NCBI RefSeq assembly: GCF_018402695.1
Contig: NZ_JAGYIM010000016.1
Span: forward strand, 124,001-188,000
From: Arsukibacterium sp.
GTDB lineage: Bacteria; Pseudomonadota; Gammaproteobacteria; Enterobacterales; Alteromonadaceae
Direction: 5' to 3'
Length of the DNA: 64,000 nucleotides
The notes under the pieces were generated by a model, which did not search any database, was not told where the DNA came from, and saw only the letters and a list, made by a program, of their open reading frames with translations. The first letter of the stretch is position 1. Each line of letters opens with the position of its first letter. Shown one piece after another: positions 7,187-16,643 of this stretch. Position numbers and translations under genes: made by a program.

Positions 7187-8440
7187 ATGCAAGCTCAGCA
7201 ACAAGGGTGGCGTGGCCGTTTACAGGCATTAGGCCCGGGTATTTTAATGGCAACGGCCGCTATTGGCGGTTCGCATCTGGTGGCTTCTACCCAGGCTGGC
7301 GCGTTATTTGGCTGGCAGCTTATCTGGCTAATTTTACTGGTCAATATCTTAAAGTATCCGTTTTTCCGGTTTGGCGTGCAGTACACGCTTGAGCATAAAG
7401 AAAGCTTACTACGGGGCTATCAGCGCAAGGGTAAGGCCTATTTCTACAGCTTTATTGGGTTAAATATTGTTGCGGCCGTTGTCAATACCGCTGGTGTGCT
7501 GTTATTAACCGCCAGCCTGCTGCATTATGCGCTGCCCTGGCCGGTAGCCGTACCCCTGCTTTGCGCGCTGATCCTGCTGGTTTGTCTGGCTATTTTGCTA
7601 CTGGGTCATTACCGGGCGCTGGATAAGGTTGCCAAGTTGATCATGTTACTGCTAACAGTCACTACCGTGGCGGCCGCTATTATCGCTGCCAGTAATGGCG
7701 CCAATGCGCCAGTCGAGTTTGTGGGCCCCTCGCCATGGCAATTGGCGATGCTGGGTTTTCTGGTCGCGCTAATGGGCTGGATGCCGGCCCCGATTGAAAT
7801 TTCGGCCATCAGTTCCTTGTGGCTGAAGGCTAAACTGCGTCAGCAGGCGATTAGCCCTCAGCAAGGCTTGTTTGACTTTAATCTGGGTTATTGGTTAACC
7901 GCAGCACTGGCGCTGGTGTTTGTCAGTTTGGGGGCTCTGGTGCAATACGGCTCAGAGCAGAATATTGCGCTGGCCGGTGCCGCCTTCGCCCAGCAGCTTA
8001 TCGGCATGTACGCCAGTACCATCGGCGATTGGGCCCGGCCTTTGGTGGCATTAATTGCGTTTTTATGTATGTTTGGTACTACTATAACTGTATTGGATGG
8101 CTATGCCCGGACCTTAAACGAGTCGTTTATCTTGCTCGGCTGGCAACGGCACGACAGCCGGCATAGCCTGAATATCTGGTTGCTGGTGCAGGCTGCCAGT
8201 GGCATGGCACTCATTTTGTTTTTCAGCGCCGCCCTGGGCCCGCTGCTAACCTTTGCCATGACGCTGGCGTTTTTAACCACCCCGGTATTCGCCTGGCTGA
8301 ATTACAGCCTGATGACTGGGTCGGACAAAGGAACTAACAGTCTGAGTTGGCCGCTAAAAATACTTAGTTGGGCGGGCCTGGTTTATCTGGTGGGCTTTGC
8401 CGTGTTATTTTTGGCCTGGTTCAGTGGCATTTTTGCCTGA
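7187..8440 (+). CDS. Nramp-like divalent metal transporter with altered metal-site motifs
   Basis: 417 residues with about eleven hydrophobic helices, starting GPGILMATAAIGGSHLVAST and QAGALFGWQLIWLILLVNIL, which aligns with TM1-TM2 of Nramp/MntH proteins. The canonical DPGN metal-binding motif of TM1 is replaced by IGGS (residues about 26-29), and TM6 has MPAPIE (about 199-204) where MntH has a Met-Pro-His type motif. It therefore belongs to an atypical branch; Mn/Fe transport should not be assumed. The start at 7187 gives the usual short N-terminus. It converges with the gene at 8463-9893. Confidence 0.8.
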   Translation: MQAQQQGWRGRLQALGPGILMATAAIGGSHLVASTQAGALFGWQLIWLILLVNILKYPFFRFGVQYTLEHKESLLRGYQRKGKAYFYSFIGLNIVAAVVNTAGVLLLTASLLHYALPWPVAVPLLCALILLVCLAILLLGHYRALDKVAKLIMLLLTVTTVAAAIIAASNGANAPVEFVGPSPWQLAMLGFLVALMGWMPAPIEISAISSLWLKAKLRQQAISPQQGLFDFNLGYWLTAALALVFVSLGALVQYGSEQNIALAGAAFAQQLIGMYASTIGDWARPLVALIAFLCMFGTTITVLDGYARTLNESFILLGWQRHDSRHSLNIWLLVQAASGMALILFFSAALGPLLTFAMTLAFLTTPVFAWLNYSLMTGSDKGTNSLSWPLKILSWAGLVYLVGFAVLFLAWFSGIFA

Positions 8441-8462
8441 GAGAGCTGCTAACGCGTGGCGA

Positions 8463-9893
8463 TTAATACCAACGGATATATAGGCTGTCTATCAACTCAT
8501 CATCGTCATAAGTTGCCTTCACTTCACTGTGATCACCATACAAGGTAAGTTGGCTCAGGCTGTCGAATGCTTCAGGGAAACGCGTCATAAAATCAGCTCT
8601 GCTAGCTGGCAAGTCAAGTGAAACCAGTTGTTGTTGAATATCACTGATCGCATAATCAATAGCGATATTGGTTACCGTAAGCCCGACAATTCGGTTGTCA
8701 TTAATACTTAACGCCAACGCTGGGCCTAACACAATAAGTTCACTGCCATCAGCTAACCGGCTACGATTAAAAAATGCGATAGCCGGCACGGCAAAAGACC
8801 CTGCTTCAGTGGCGGTGCCAAGCGTCGTCAGGTGCTGTTTAAGTAATAGCAGCGAGTCGGGTTCTGGTAACTTGAGTTGCAGTTGGCTGGCCATAAATTG
8901 TGCTGATGCCAGACTGACATCCACTAACTGCAATTGGTTACTATTAGTTTTCACGTCCAGATAGGACGCAAATTGCAGAGTAATCGCGCTTTGCTCGTTG
9001 TGCAGAGCAAACCGATTCTGATCCAGCGGTATCAGCTTATCCTGATAAAATGCTTTGAGCTCAGCTAAGGTGGCTCGACGGCTGAACGTGTTGTCCAGCC
9101 GCCAATCGAGTTGTTGAAAGCGTGGATTCTCAACCATACGCTTCTTAATTTCGGCCGACAGAATATTATTGCGCTGGCTAAAAGCAACGGCAGTATTGCC
9201 GGCAAACACCACCTGATGTTCCTGGCCATAAATCCAGACAGTGTAATCATTTTGCAGCGTCAACTCAGCGTCGGGCATACCAAATGATGCCTGGATTTGT
9301 CCGGGCGTCATGCCGATCTTAGCGCCATAAAACCCCTGTTGTAGTGAAATTGTGTTGACCAGTGGCGGTGCTTCATTATTGGTTTGGTGGGGCTTTACCG
9401 GTATTGCAATATCAAATTGCATGGTCGCGCCACCAGACGCTTGCCGGGTTTGGGCTTGCTTGATACCTGCATTGTTATAAGGCGTATAAACGGTAGGTAA
9501 GTCCTGATCTTCCTGACACAATGAAATTAATTCTGCGGCGACCCGGTATCTAACTTCGGCGCCGGCATGCCTGATCGTTCTTAGCGATTCACTATTACTA
9601 ATAACACCCTGAACATCAGTTAAAATAACAGCCTCAGCACTAATGGCTGCAGCTTGCTGGCGAATTTTAACGATAGCGTTTTGCCGTAGGGTTTGTTTGG
9701 CCGCCTCGACAACATCATCCCGTGCTACGGTTTTATCAGTGGCTTCGGCTTGCTGCAGTACCTGATACTCACACTTGGGGTAGCTGTTTAATACTGGTGG
9801 CAAACTGGCATCCGCATGGCATACCCTGCTAATGGTTATGTTTAGGGCGACGCTGACAAAGAAAAGTACTCGGGCTAACTGCATTGGTACCAA
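8463..9893 (-). CDS. Exported hypothetical protein, 476 aa
   Basis: Has an N-terminal signal peptide (cleavage near CHADA; the alternative start is the Met at residue 4). Residues 30-125 look like an LPP20/SHS2-like segment common in secreted proteobacterial proteins (VEAAKQTLRQNAIVKIRQQA, AEVRYRVAAELISLC). A middle segment, YGAKIGMTPGQIQASFGMPD, resembles the short SmpA/OmlA-like motif for periplasmic modules. No enzymatic motif is visible. Probably periplasmic. Unassigned family; the domain comparison is tentative. Confidence 0.65.
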   Translation of the reverse strand: MVPMQLARVLFFVSVALNITISRVCHADASLPPVLNSYPKCEYQVLQQAEATDKTVARDDVVEAAKQTLRQNAIVKIRQQAAAISAEAVILTDVQGVISNSESLRTIRHAGAEVRYRVAAELISLCQEDQDLPTVYTPYNNAGIKQAQTRQASGGATMQFDIAIPVKPHQTNNEAPPLVNTISLQQGFYGAKIGMTPGQIQASFGMPDAELTLQNDYTVWIYGQEHQVVFAGNTAVAFSQRNNILSAEIKKRMVENPRFQQLDWRLDNTFSRRATLAELKAFYQDKLIPLDQNRFALHNEQSAITLQFASYLDVKTNSNQLQLVDVSLASAQFMASQLQLKLPEPDSLLLLKQHLTTLGTATEAGSFAVPAIAFFNRSRLADGSELIVLGPALALSINDNRIVGLTVTNIAIDYAISDIQQQLVSLDLPASRADFMTRFPEAFDSLSQLTLYGDHSEVKATYDDDELIDSLYIRWY

Positions 9894-9960
9894 CGGTTTC
9901 AGAAAAGGATGTCAGCTGAAAGTAGCATTGTCACTGTTTGATGTAAACGCAGCGGCTGGG

Positions 9961-10150
9961 TTTCTTAAGACATAGATTTGCAACAGGGCTGGAAACTCGC
10001 TTTTAGTCCTTAATAAGTGACTAAATCTGGCTGGCTTAACGTTCGGGCTGCAACACTCACCCCGGCTCAGCACAGCAACTCGCTCGCGCTTGCGCGCTCA
10101 CTCAGACACTCTGTGCCGACCGGAATGAGGTTCCAGCCCTTCCTTAGAAA
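9961..10150. repeat. Imperfect inverted-repeat element between hypothetical gene and ilvH
   Basis: The ends form an imperfect inverted repeat: TTTCTTAAG plus AGGGCTGGAA on the left (about 9961-9994), and TTCCAGCCCT plus TTAGAAA on the right (10131-10150). Inside, CCCGGCTCAGCACAG faces CTGTGCCGACCGG around a core of alternating GCGC. It contains no gene. It could be a small non-autonomous element or a long hairpin ending the ilvIH transcript. No second copy was seen in the window. Confidence 0.45.
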
Positions 10151-10181
10151 TGTTTAGTTATTTTCGGTATTACTGTTGCTA

Positions 10182-10673
10182 TTAAAGCGCCAGGGTTTTC
10201 TCACCGCGGGCGATGCCTGAAACCCCACTGCGCACCACTTCCAGGATCGGCGTGCCGGCTAATGCCTGAATAAAGGCATCCAGTTTATCGCTGGTACCCA
10301 CTAGCTGCACGGTGTAAGTGCTGGCGGTAACGTCGATAATCTGACCGCGGAAAATATCAGCGCAGCGTTTCACTTCATCGCGCTGGGCGCCGCTGGCTTT
10401 AACTTTAACCAGCATCAGCTCGCGTTCCAGATGCGGCGCGTCATTCAGATCGGTTAGCTTTACCACTTCAATCAGTTTATGTAGTTGCTTGGTGATTTGC
10501 TCAATTACCTGATCATTGCCATGGGTTACCAGGGTTAAGCGCGATAAAGTCGCGTCTTCAGTAGGGGCCACCGTCAGTGAGTCAATGTTGTAACCGCGCT
10601 GGGCAAACAAGCCTACCAGCCGCGCCAGGGCGCCTGATTCGTTTTCCAGCAGCACAGAAATTATATGTCGCAT
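10182..10673 (-). CDS. ilvH: Acetolactate synthase small (regulatory) subunit
   Basis: 163 residues, exactly the usual length. The N-terminal ACT domain is clear: RHIISVLLENESGALARLVG followed by LFAQRGYNIDSLTVAPTED; the C-terminal ALS-small domain follows (SGAQRDEVKRCADIFRGQII, and ILEVVRSGVSGIARG). It binds valine and feeds back on the large subunit in branched-chain amino acid synthesis. It lies 1 bp downstream of ilvI on the same strand, so translation is probably coupled. Confidence 0.95.
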   Translation of the reverse strand: MRHIISVLLENESGALARLVGLFAQRGYNIDSLTVAPTEDATLSRLTLVTHGNDQVIEQITKQLHKLIEVVKLTDLNDAPHLERELMLVKVKASGAQRDEVKRCADIFRGQIIDVTASTYTVQLVGTSDKLDAFIQALAGTPILEVVRSGVSGIARGEKTLAL

Positions 10674-10674
10674 G

Positions 10675-12414
10675 TTAAGTCCTCTCTGTTTTGCTTAAAA
10701 ACATCTCATTCATGGCGCCACCCGGAATTTGCATCGGGTACACGTGCTCTTTCGGGTCTATATGAATATCGAGGAATACCAGCTGATCTTTCAGGGCAAA
10801 CGCCCGTTCCAGTGCCGGCATAAGTTGCTCGGGTTCGGTTACCCGAATGCCAACATGGCCATAGGCTTCGGCCAGTTTGACAAAGTCGGGTAGTGAATCC
10901 ATATAGGAACTGGCATAACGTGATTCATAGTTCATGTCTTGCCATTGCTTCACCATGCCTAAGTAGCCGTTATTCAGATTGATAATTTTTACCCCGAGGC
11001 CATATTGCTTGCAGGTTGATAACTCCTGAATATTCATCTGAATCGAGCCCTCGCCGGTAACACAGACTACATCGGCGTCGGGGTAATTCAGTTTTACCCC
11101 CATGGCGGCCGGCAGGCCAAAGCCCATGGTGCCGAGGCCACCGGAGTTAATCCAGCGATTGGGTTTGTTAAAGCCATAATACTGGGCCGCAAACATCTGG
11201 TGCTGGCCAACGTCGCTGCAAACAAACGCATTGCCCTTGGTAATTTTGCTTACCTGCTCAATCACATACTGCGGCTTCAATAAAGGTGCTTCGCTGTCGT
11301 AGCGGCCACCGTGTACGGCGCGCCACTCGTCAATTTGCTGCCACCATTTTTTCATGGCAGCACTGTCCAGTTTCTTCTTCTTTTGCTGCAACAATTCCAG
11401 CATTTCAATCAGTACCGGTTTTACCAGGCCGACAATCGGTATGTGGGCATTGATGGTTTTGCTGATGCTGGCCGGGTCGATATCGATATGAATAATAGTG
11501 GCATCGGGGCAGAATTTTTTAGTGTTGTTTGTTACCCGGTCGTCAAAGCGGGCACCAACTGCCAGAATGAGATCGGCGTGGTGCATGGTTTGGTTAGCTT
11601 CATAGCTGCCATGCATGCCCAGCATGCCAATAAACTGTTTATCGCTGGCCGGATAACAACCCAGGCCCATCAGGGTGTTGGTAACCGGTAAATTCAGCAC
11701 TTGCGCCAGTTCAGTTAGCTCGTCCGAGGCGCCGCCCATAATCACCCCGCCACCGGCATACAAAATTGGCTTTTTCGCTGTCAGCAATGCGCTAATCGCT
11801 TTTTTAATCTGGCCACTGTGGCCTTTTAGTTTTGGCTGATACGAGCGCAGCTTCACTTCGCTGGGGTAATGGTACGGGAACGTCTGGCTCGGGATGGTCA
11901 TATCTTTCGGGATATCAATGACCACCGGCCCTGGCCGGCCACTTTGGGCAATGTAAAAGGCTTTTTTAATAATCGCCGGAATATCTTCCGGCCGGCGCAC
12001 CGACATATTGTGCTTACAAATTGGCCGCGAGATGCCCAGCATATCGGTTTCCTGAAAGGCATCGTCACCAATTAAATGGCTCATCACCTGGCCGGTTAAC
12101 ACCACCATCGGAATAGAATCCATATAGGCGGTGGCAATGCCGGTAACCGCATTGGTCGCGCCGGGGCCGGAAGTAACCAGCACCACGCCCGCTTTGCCGC
12201 TGGCCCGGGCATAGGCATCGGCCATATGGGTGGCCGCCTGCTCGTGGCGCACCAGCACATGTTTTACTTTGCTCTGCTGAAATAACGCATCGTAGATATG
12301 CAGCACTGCGCCACCAGGGTAGCCATAAAGGTACTCAACGCCCTCATCGGCCAACGCCCGGATAACCATAGCGGCACCCGATAACATCTCGGTTTGTTTA
12401 GTTTGGCTTGTCAT
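10675..12414 (-). CDS. ilvI: Acetolactate synthase large (catalytic) subunit
   Basis: 579 residues. A ThDP- and FAD-dependent enzyme that condenses pyruvate to acetolactate, or with 2-ketobutyrate, the first shared step of Val, Leu and Ile synthesis. Visible motifs: [15 protein letters not shown], catalytic Glu in [16 protein letters not shown] (about residue 58), and the ThDP motif [17 protein letters not shown] with the downstream [17 protein letters not shown] in place of GDG is a conservative variant. Forms an operon with ilvH. The leader contains two hairpins (12453-12510). Confidence 0.95.
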   Translation of the reverse strand: MTSQTKQTEMLSGAAMVIRALADEGVEYLYGYPGGAVLHIYDALFQQSKVKHVLVRHEQAATHMADAYARASGKAGVVLVTSGPGATNAVTGIATAYMDSIPMVVLTGQVMSHLIGDDAFQETDMLGISRPICKHNMSVRRPEDIPAIIKKAFYIAQSGRPGPVVIDIPKDMTIPSQTFPYHYPSEVKLRSYQPKLKGHSGQIKKAISALLTAKKPILYAGGGVIMGGASDELTELAQVLNLPVTNTLMGLGCYPASDKQFIGMLGMHGSYEANQTMHHADLILAVGARFDDRVTNNTKKFCPDATIIHIDIDPASISKTINAHIPIVGLVKPVLIEMLELLQQKKKKLDSAAMKKWWQQIDEWRAVHGGRYDSEAPLLKPQYVIEQVSKITKGNAFVCSDVGQHQMFAAQYYGFNKPNRWINSGGLGTMGFGLPAAMGVKLNYPDADVVCVTGEGSIQMNIQELSTCKQYGLGVKIINLNNGYLGMVKQWQDMNYESRYASSYMDSLPDFVKLAEAYGHVGIRVTEPEQLMPALERAFALKDQLVFLDIHIDPKEHVYPMQIPGGAMNEMFLSKTERT

Positions 12415-12720
12415 GGTGTTGTCTCATAGTTTTTATATAGCAAAAGCGTAAGGCCAATGCCGGAAACCGCGCATTGGCTTAATAATTTGCAGCATGCTAA
12501 CTGATGCTGCCTGTTTGCTACGTGGACGGGTTGTTAACTATGGCGCTCTTGTTGTTGCTTCTTTTGAAGTCGTATTATCTGAACGCTCTGATAATTTACG
12601 GGATGTCAGATGCAATGTCGATGGTTTTTTCGGATTTGCCGTCAGCTGTGCTGTGCTTGTAAAATGGCGCACCCGGCCACATAGTACAGCTATTACGGCG
12701 AAACACAGGACCTGTTAGTT
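12415..12720 (-). promoter_or_regulatory. Divergent ilvI / cnoX intergenic region with two hairpins in the ilvI leader
   Basis: About 306 bp without a convincing gene. Reading towards ilvI, an inverted repeat GCAGCAT-N8-ATGCTGC (12489-12510) is followed by a second, stronger one, GCCAATGC-N10-GCATTGGC (12453-12478), ending 38 bp before the ilvI ATG. Neither has a long U-run, so simple termination is uncertain; they could be leader or attenuation structures. I saw no convincing leader peptide on the minus strand. The cnoX promoter must also lie here. Confidence 0.4.
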
Positions 12721-13566
12721 ATGCAAAGCCCCATTGTTGAAGTCAATATCCAGAATGCCCGCGAGGTACTGGAGCAATCGAATAAGCTGCTGGTACTGTT
12801 TCAGTTTCATTCGGCTCGCAGTGAAGGCTGCCAGCAGCTGACGCCGGTGTTAACGGCAATAGTGCAAAAATACCCTCAGCAACTCTTACTGGCCCGGGTA
12901 GATTGCGACCAGCAACAGGACTTAGCCATGCAGTTTGGCGTGCAGTCACTGCCGACCGTGATGCTGATTAAAGACGGCCGGCCGGTCGATGGTTTTGCCG
13001 GGGTTGAAACCGAGCAGGCTATTATGGCCCGGTTACAGCCTTACTTGCCCAAACCGGAAGATGAACTGATTAGCCGGGCAGAGCAGTTTCTGGCTGAGCA
13101 AAACCCGGCAGAAGCCTATCCGTTGTTTAAACAGGCACTGGAGTTAGCCCCTGAGCGCGCTGAGCTGAAAGTCTGGCTGGCCGATACCGCCATTAGCCTT
13201 GGCCAGTTGCCGCAGGCCGAGACCTTACTGGCACAAGTGAAACTGGCCGATCAGGACAGTGTCTATAAAGCAGTGATGGCCAAATTAGAGTTGGCGCTGG
13301 AAGCGGCCGACACCCCGGAAATCCGGGCGCTGGAGCAGCAACTGGCTGCCAGCCCCGATGACAACAGCATTAAAGAGCAGCTGGCGGTACAGTATCAGGC
13401 TGCGCAGCGCAGTGAAGAAGCCCTGGCGCTGCTACTCGGTATTTTGCAGCAGGATCTTAACTACGGTGACAGTAAAAAGCTGTATCTGGATATTCTGGCT
13501 GCCTTACCAAAAGGCGATGCAGTGGCCAGCCAATACCGGCGCAAGCTGTATAGCCTGCTGTATTAG
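12721..13566 (+). CDS. cnoX: Thioredoxin-like co-chaperone CnoX (YbbN)
   Basis: 281 residues: an N-terminal thioredoxin fold (about 1-115; DCDQQQDLAMQFGVQSLPTV, IKDGRPVDGFAG) and a C-terminal TPR region (about 120-281; ISRAEQFLAEQNPAEAYPLF). The CxxC active site is replaced by SEGC (residues 34-37) as in YbbN-type proteins, which act as redox-linked holdases cooperating with GroEL or DnaK. The start at 12721 fits the family length. A methyltransferase gene follows after 9 bp, probably co-transcribed. Confidence 0.9.
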   Translation: MQSPIVEVNIQNAREVLEQSNKLLVLFQFHSARSEGCQQLTPVLTAIVQKYPQQLLLARVDCDQQQDLAMQFGVQSLPTVMLIKDGRPVDGFAGVETEQAIMARLQPYLPKPEDELISRAEQFLAEQNPAEAYPLFKQALELAPERAELKVWLADTAISLGQLPQAETLLAQVKLADQDSVYKAVMAKLELALEAADTPEIRALEQQLAASPDDNSIKEQLAVQYQAAQRSEEALALLLGILQQDLNYGDSKKLYLDILAALPKGDAVASQYRRKLYSLLY

Positions 13567-13575
13567 TGACCGCTG

Positions 13576-14790
13576 GTGACTGATACTTCCGCGCTGCAAC
13601 AGGCCTTTGGCAAGTGCAGTGCGCTGCTGCAGCAATACCGGGCTTATTGGCAGCTGGTGCCTTTTGCCTGGCAGCAACTGCCATGGCACAACCCGGCACT
13701 TGAGCAAAAGCTGCTAAGTTTGCCAGAGCACGCGTTGGCCGCAATTGACCAGAGCCCGGCATTGCAACAGCAGCATTTTGCTGAGCATTTTGCTGGTTTG
13801 GGGCAGCTGGAGCAATATCTGAGCGCGGCCGCTGCTGAATTGCCGGCCACTGAACTGAAGCCGGTGCCGTTCTGGCTGGCCAATGGTATTGGTGGGCGCA
13901 AGTTAGCGCAAATTGCCGCCTTTGCTAAGCAATTGCCGCCAAGCCAGTTACCACTGCTGGAATGGTGCGCCGGTAAAGGCCATTTAGGCCGTCTGCTGGC
14001 CTGGCAATTTAACCGCTCAGTAACCAGCATTGAATGGCAGCAGCAACTCTGTGTTGATGGGAGTGCTTTGGCCACCCAGTTTCACCTTCCGCAACGCTTT
14101 GTCCATGCCGATGTGCTAACGGCGGCAGGCAGCGCCGTGTTAGCACCACAGCAACAGGTGCTGGCGCTGCATGCCTGTGGCCAGTTACATATTCAGTTAC
14201 TGCAACAGGCCGTTGCCGCAGGTTGTCAGCAACTGAACGTGGTGCCCTGTTGTTATCACTTAATTGCCGACGAGCACTACCAACCGTTATCGCTACTTGG
14301 CCGGCAGCATGACCTGGTGCTCAGTCAGCATGACTTAAAACTGGCGGTGCAAGGCCAGGTTACCGCGGGTGCCCGCGTTGCAAAGCTGCGCCATACTGAA
14401 GTGCAGTGGCGCCTGGCGTATCAGGCGCTGCGGGCGGATGTTACCGGTGACAGCAGCTACCGGCCACTCTCTTCAGTAGCCAAGCATTGGTTTAGTGGTG
14501 AATTTGCTGATTTCGCTCGCTGGGCAGCCGGCCAGCATCAGCTGAGCCTGCCCAAGGCGCCAGACTGGCAGGGCTATTTGGCTCGAGGCACAGAGCATGC
14601 TGCGCTGGTGCGCCGGATTGAGCTTGTGCGGCATTTGTTCCGGCGGCCGTTGGAGCTTTGGCTGGTATTAGATCGCGCGCTGTACCTGGAACAGCAAGGC
14701 TATCAGGTACAGCTAAATGCATTTTGTGACTACCAGGTAACGCCGCGTAACTTACTGATCCAGGCGACCCGCCAAGCTGTGCCAGCCTGA
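13576..14790 (+). CDS. SAM-dependent methyltransferase (GSTCD/METTL25-like, Methyltransf_32)
   Basis: 404 residues starting at GTG. The central methyltransferase domain has motif I as LLEWCAGKGHLGRLLAWQF (about 135-153), then SIEWQQQLC and VLALHACGQLHIQLLQQA, and NVVPCCYHL. These HACG and PCCYH motifs are typical of the Methyltransf_32 family. The preceding IGGRKLAQIAAFA fits it too. Substrate unknown. The gene lies 9 bp after cnoX and is likely in its operon. It is very rich in Gln and Leu, which seems typical of this genome rather than a sign of transfer. Confidence 0.75.
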   Translation: MTDTSALQQAFGKCSALLQQYRAYWQLVPFAWQQLPWHNPALEQKLLSLPEHALAAIDQSPALQQQHFAEHFAGLGQLEQYLSAAAAELPATELKPVPFWLANGIGGRKLAQIAAFAKQLPPSQLPLLEWCAGKGHLGRLLAWQFNRSVTSIEWQQQLCVDGSALATQFHLPQRFVHADVLTAAGSAVLAPQQQVLALHACGQLHIQLLQQAVAAGCQQLNVVPCCYHLIADEHYQPLSLLGRQHDLVLSQHDLKLAVQGQVTAGARVAKLRHTEVQWRLAYQALRADVTGDSSYRPLSSVAKHWFSGEFADFARWAAGQHQLSLPKAPDWQGYLARGTEHAALVRRIELVRHLFRRPLELWLVLDRALYLEQQGYQVQLNAFCDYQVTPRNLLIQATRQAVPA

Positions 14791-14804
14791 CCAGCCTGTA
14801 AACA

Positions 14805-15734
14805 CTAACAGACCAGTTGCTGCGCGGTACTGCTTTGTTGCTCCTGCTGATAAAACGCTTGAATATGCCGATCTTTAGTCTGCCAGCGCTGATTTAACCA
14901 CAGCTGAAAACGCTCGCGAAAGGCCGGGTCGTTAAAGTAATCGCCAATCACCTGTTCATCAACTGCCAGCACCTCAGCTTTTATTACAATGCGTTTTAGG
15001 CGGCCCATCAGCATATCTAACGCCACATGCTGCTGGTTGTCGGGGTAAATTAAGGTTACATCCAGGATAGCAGTAAACTGCTCGCCCATGCTGGCCAGGG
15101 TGAAAGCAATACCCCCTGCTTTGGGTGGCAGTAAATACTGAAACGGACTTTTTCTGGCCAGGCGCTTTTGCTCGGTACAGCGACTGCCTTCGACAAAATT
15201 AATTATGGTCGTGGGTACCGTTAAAAATTTGGCACAGGATTTCCGGGTGGTAGCAATGTCCCGGCCTTTTAAATGCGGGTATTTAGCCAGGGTTGCCGCA
15301 CTGTATCGTTTCATATAGGGCATATCGAGCGCCCAGCAGCCCGTGCCTAAAAATGGTATCCACTTTAACTGGTCTTTTAAGAAAAACTTGGGCTCAGGAA
15401 TAAGCTTATGCGCAAAACCGCTGACCACCGGAATATCCAGCCAGCTTTTGTGGTTGGCAATCAGTAAATACCAGCTTTCCCGGTCCAGGGTTTGCTCCCC
15501 ACTGATTTGCCAGTCGACATCGTTAAACAGATTAATCAGGCTGGTATTAACGATGGTCCAGCCCCGAAAACAACTGCGACCGGCCATTGCCAACACTCGG
15601 TGGACATTTTTAAAGGGTAGCAGCAGTTTAAAAATGCCAATAGGGGTGACGACGATCCCCCAGAATGCCAGGTTCAGGGCAAAGCAGCTAAAACTGACGG
15701 GTAACAGTAACCAGCCGGGCAAAAAACGTAACAT
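14805..15734 (-). CDS. PlsC-type acyltransferase (YihG-like), second of a tandem pair
   Basis: 309 residues. N-terminal hydrophobic segment (about 5-35), then the PlsC acyltransferase motifs: NHKSWLDI (HX4D, about residue 93), FLKDQLKWIPFLGTGCWALD, and NFVEGSRCT. YihG-type enzymes make phosphatidic acid from lysophosphatidate at the inner membrane. It overlaps the preceding paralogue by one base (TGATG), so translation is coupled. It is about half identical to its neighbour by eye, in the shared blocks. Confidence 0.85.
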   Translation of the reverse strand: MLRFLPGWLLLPVSFSCFALNLAFWGIVVTPIGIFKLLLPFKNVHRVLAMAGRSCFRGWTIVNTSLINLFNDVDWQISGEQTLDRESWYLLIANHKSWLDIPVVSGFAHKLIPEPKFFLKDQLKWIPFLGTGCWALDMPYMKRYSAATLAKYPHLKGRDIATTRKSCAKFLTVPTTIINFVEGSRCTEQKRLARKSPFQYLLPPKAGGIAFTLASMGEQFTAILDVTLIYPDNQQHVALDMLMGRLKRIVIKAEVLAVDEQVIGDYFNDPAFRERFQLWLNQRWQTKDRHIQAFYQQEQQSSTAQQLVC

Positions 15735-16627
15735 CAGCCTACTCCTTTTTGCGCTAATGCGGCCAACTCCTGATCTTTATGCTGCCATAACTGGTTTACC
15801 CACTGCTGAAAGCGCTCGCGGTAAACCGGATCGTTATAGTCGCCGATCAAATCGTTGGTGATCGGTAATACTTTAATGTTTACTGTTATATCACGAACTT
15901 TACCTGAAATATAATCCCAGAAACTGGGGATCCCCTGCGGATAGTAAATAGTGATATCCAGCATTTTATGCAGTTGATTGCCCATGGCCCCCAAGACAAA
16001 AGCGACACCGCCGGCCTTAGGTTTTAACAGGCGGCGAAACGGTGATTGCTGCAAGTCATGCTTTTCTTTGGTAAAACGGGTGCCTTCAACAAAATTCATA
16101 ATAGTAGTGGGTTTGAACTGAAATTTACGACACGCCTTGCGGGTAGTTTCAATATCTTTGCCTTGTAAATGCGTGTTTTTCTTCAAAAAACTTTTGCTGT
16201 ACCGTTTCATAAATGGGAAATCGAGTGCCCACCAGCAAATGCCCAGCAGCGGCACATAAATCAGCTCTTTTTTCAGGAAAAACTTAATAAACGGAATTTT
16301 GCGGTTAAAAATATTCTGCAGCACCAGAATATCGGCCCAGGATTGATGATTAGCTAAAATAAGGTACCAGTCTTTACTTGAAAGCTGCTCCAGCCCCTGC
16401 ACATTCCAGCGAATACGGGTAAAAATGGCGGTGGTAAAGTTATTTACGCTGATCCAGGCGACGGCACAGGCATCCAGCAAATAGGTCATCCAGCTTTGCC
16501 AGCGGGTCACCGGCGGCAGCTTTAATATTGCCAGTATTACCACCGGTACAAACCAGAACAGGGTGTTGAAAAAATACAGTAATACAGACAATACGCCAAC
16601 AATGGGCTTGGGTAAAAAAGATAACAT
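15734..16627 (-). CDS. PlsC-type acyltransferase (YihG-like), first of a tandem pair
   Basis: 297 residues if started at the ATG at 16627, which has AGG six bases upstream. An in-frame ATG at 16642 lies next to the palindromic repeat and has no clear ribosome site. Motifs: NHQSWADI (HX4D), FFLKKELIYVPLLGICWWAL, NFVEGTRFTKEK, FRRLLKPKAGGVAFVL. Two N-terminal membrane segments. Predicted 1-acylglycerol-3-phosphate acyltransferase of the inner membrane. The tandem pair differ in the C-terminal third, so they may use different acyl donors. Confidence 0.85.
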   Translation of the reverse strand: MLSFLPKPIVGVLSVLLYFFNTLFWFVPVVILAILKLPPVTRWQSWMTYLLDACAVAWISVNNFTTAIFTRIRWNVQGLEQLSSKDWYLILANHQSWADILVLQNIFNRKIPFIKFFLKKELIYVPLLGICWWALDFPFMKRYSKSFLKKNTHLQGKDIETTRKACRKFQFKPTTIMNFVEGTRFTKEKHDLQQSPFRRLLKPKAGGVAFVLGAMGNQLHKMLDITIYYPQGIPSFWDYISGKVRDITVNIKVLPITNDLIGDYNDPVYRERFQQWVNQLWQHKDQELAALAQKGVG

Positions 16628-16643
16628 AGCGCACCTGATCATT

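Noticed and set aside
9961-10150. CRISPR-like repeat
   Set aside because: No regular repeat-spacer structure; only one imperfect inverted repeat.
12540-12662. Leu-rich 40-codon frame on the + strand (starts ATGGCGCTCTTG)
   Set aside because: It looks like an ilv leader peptide but points away from ilvI and is not followed by an attenuator on its own strand.
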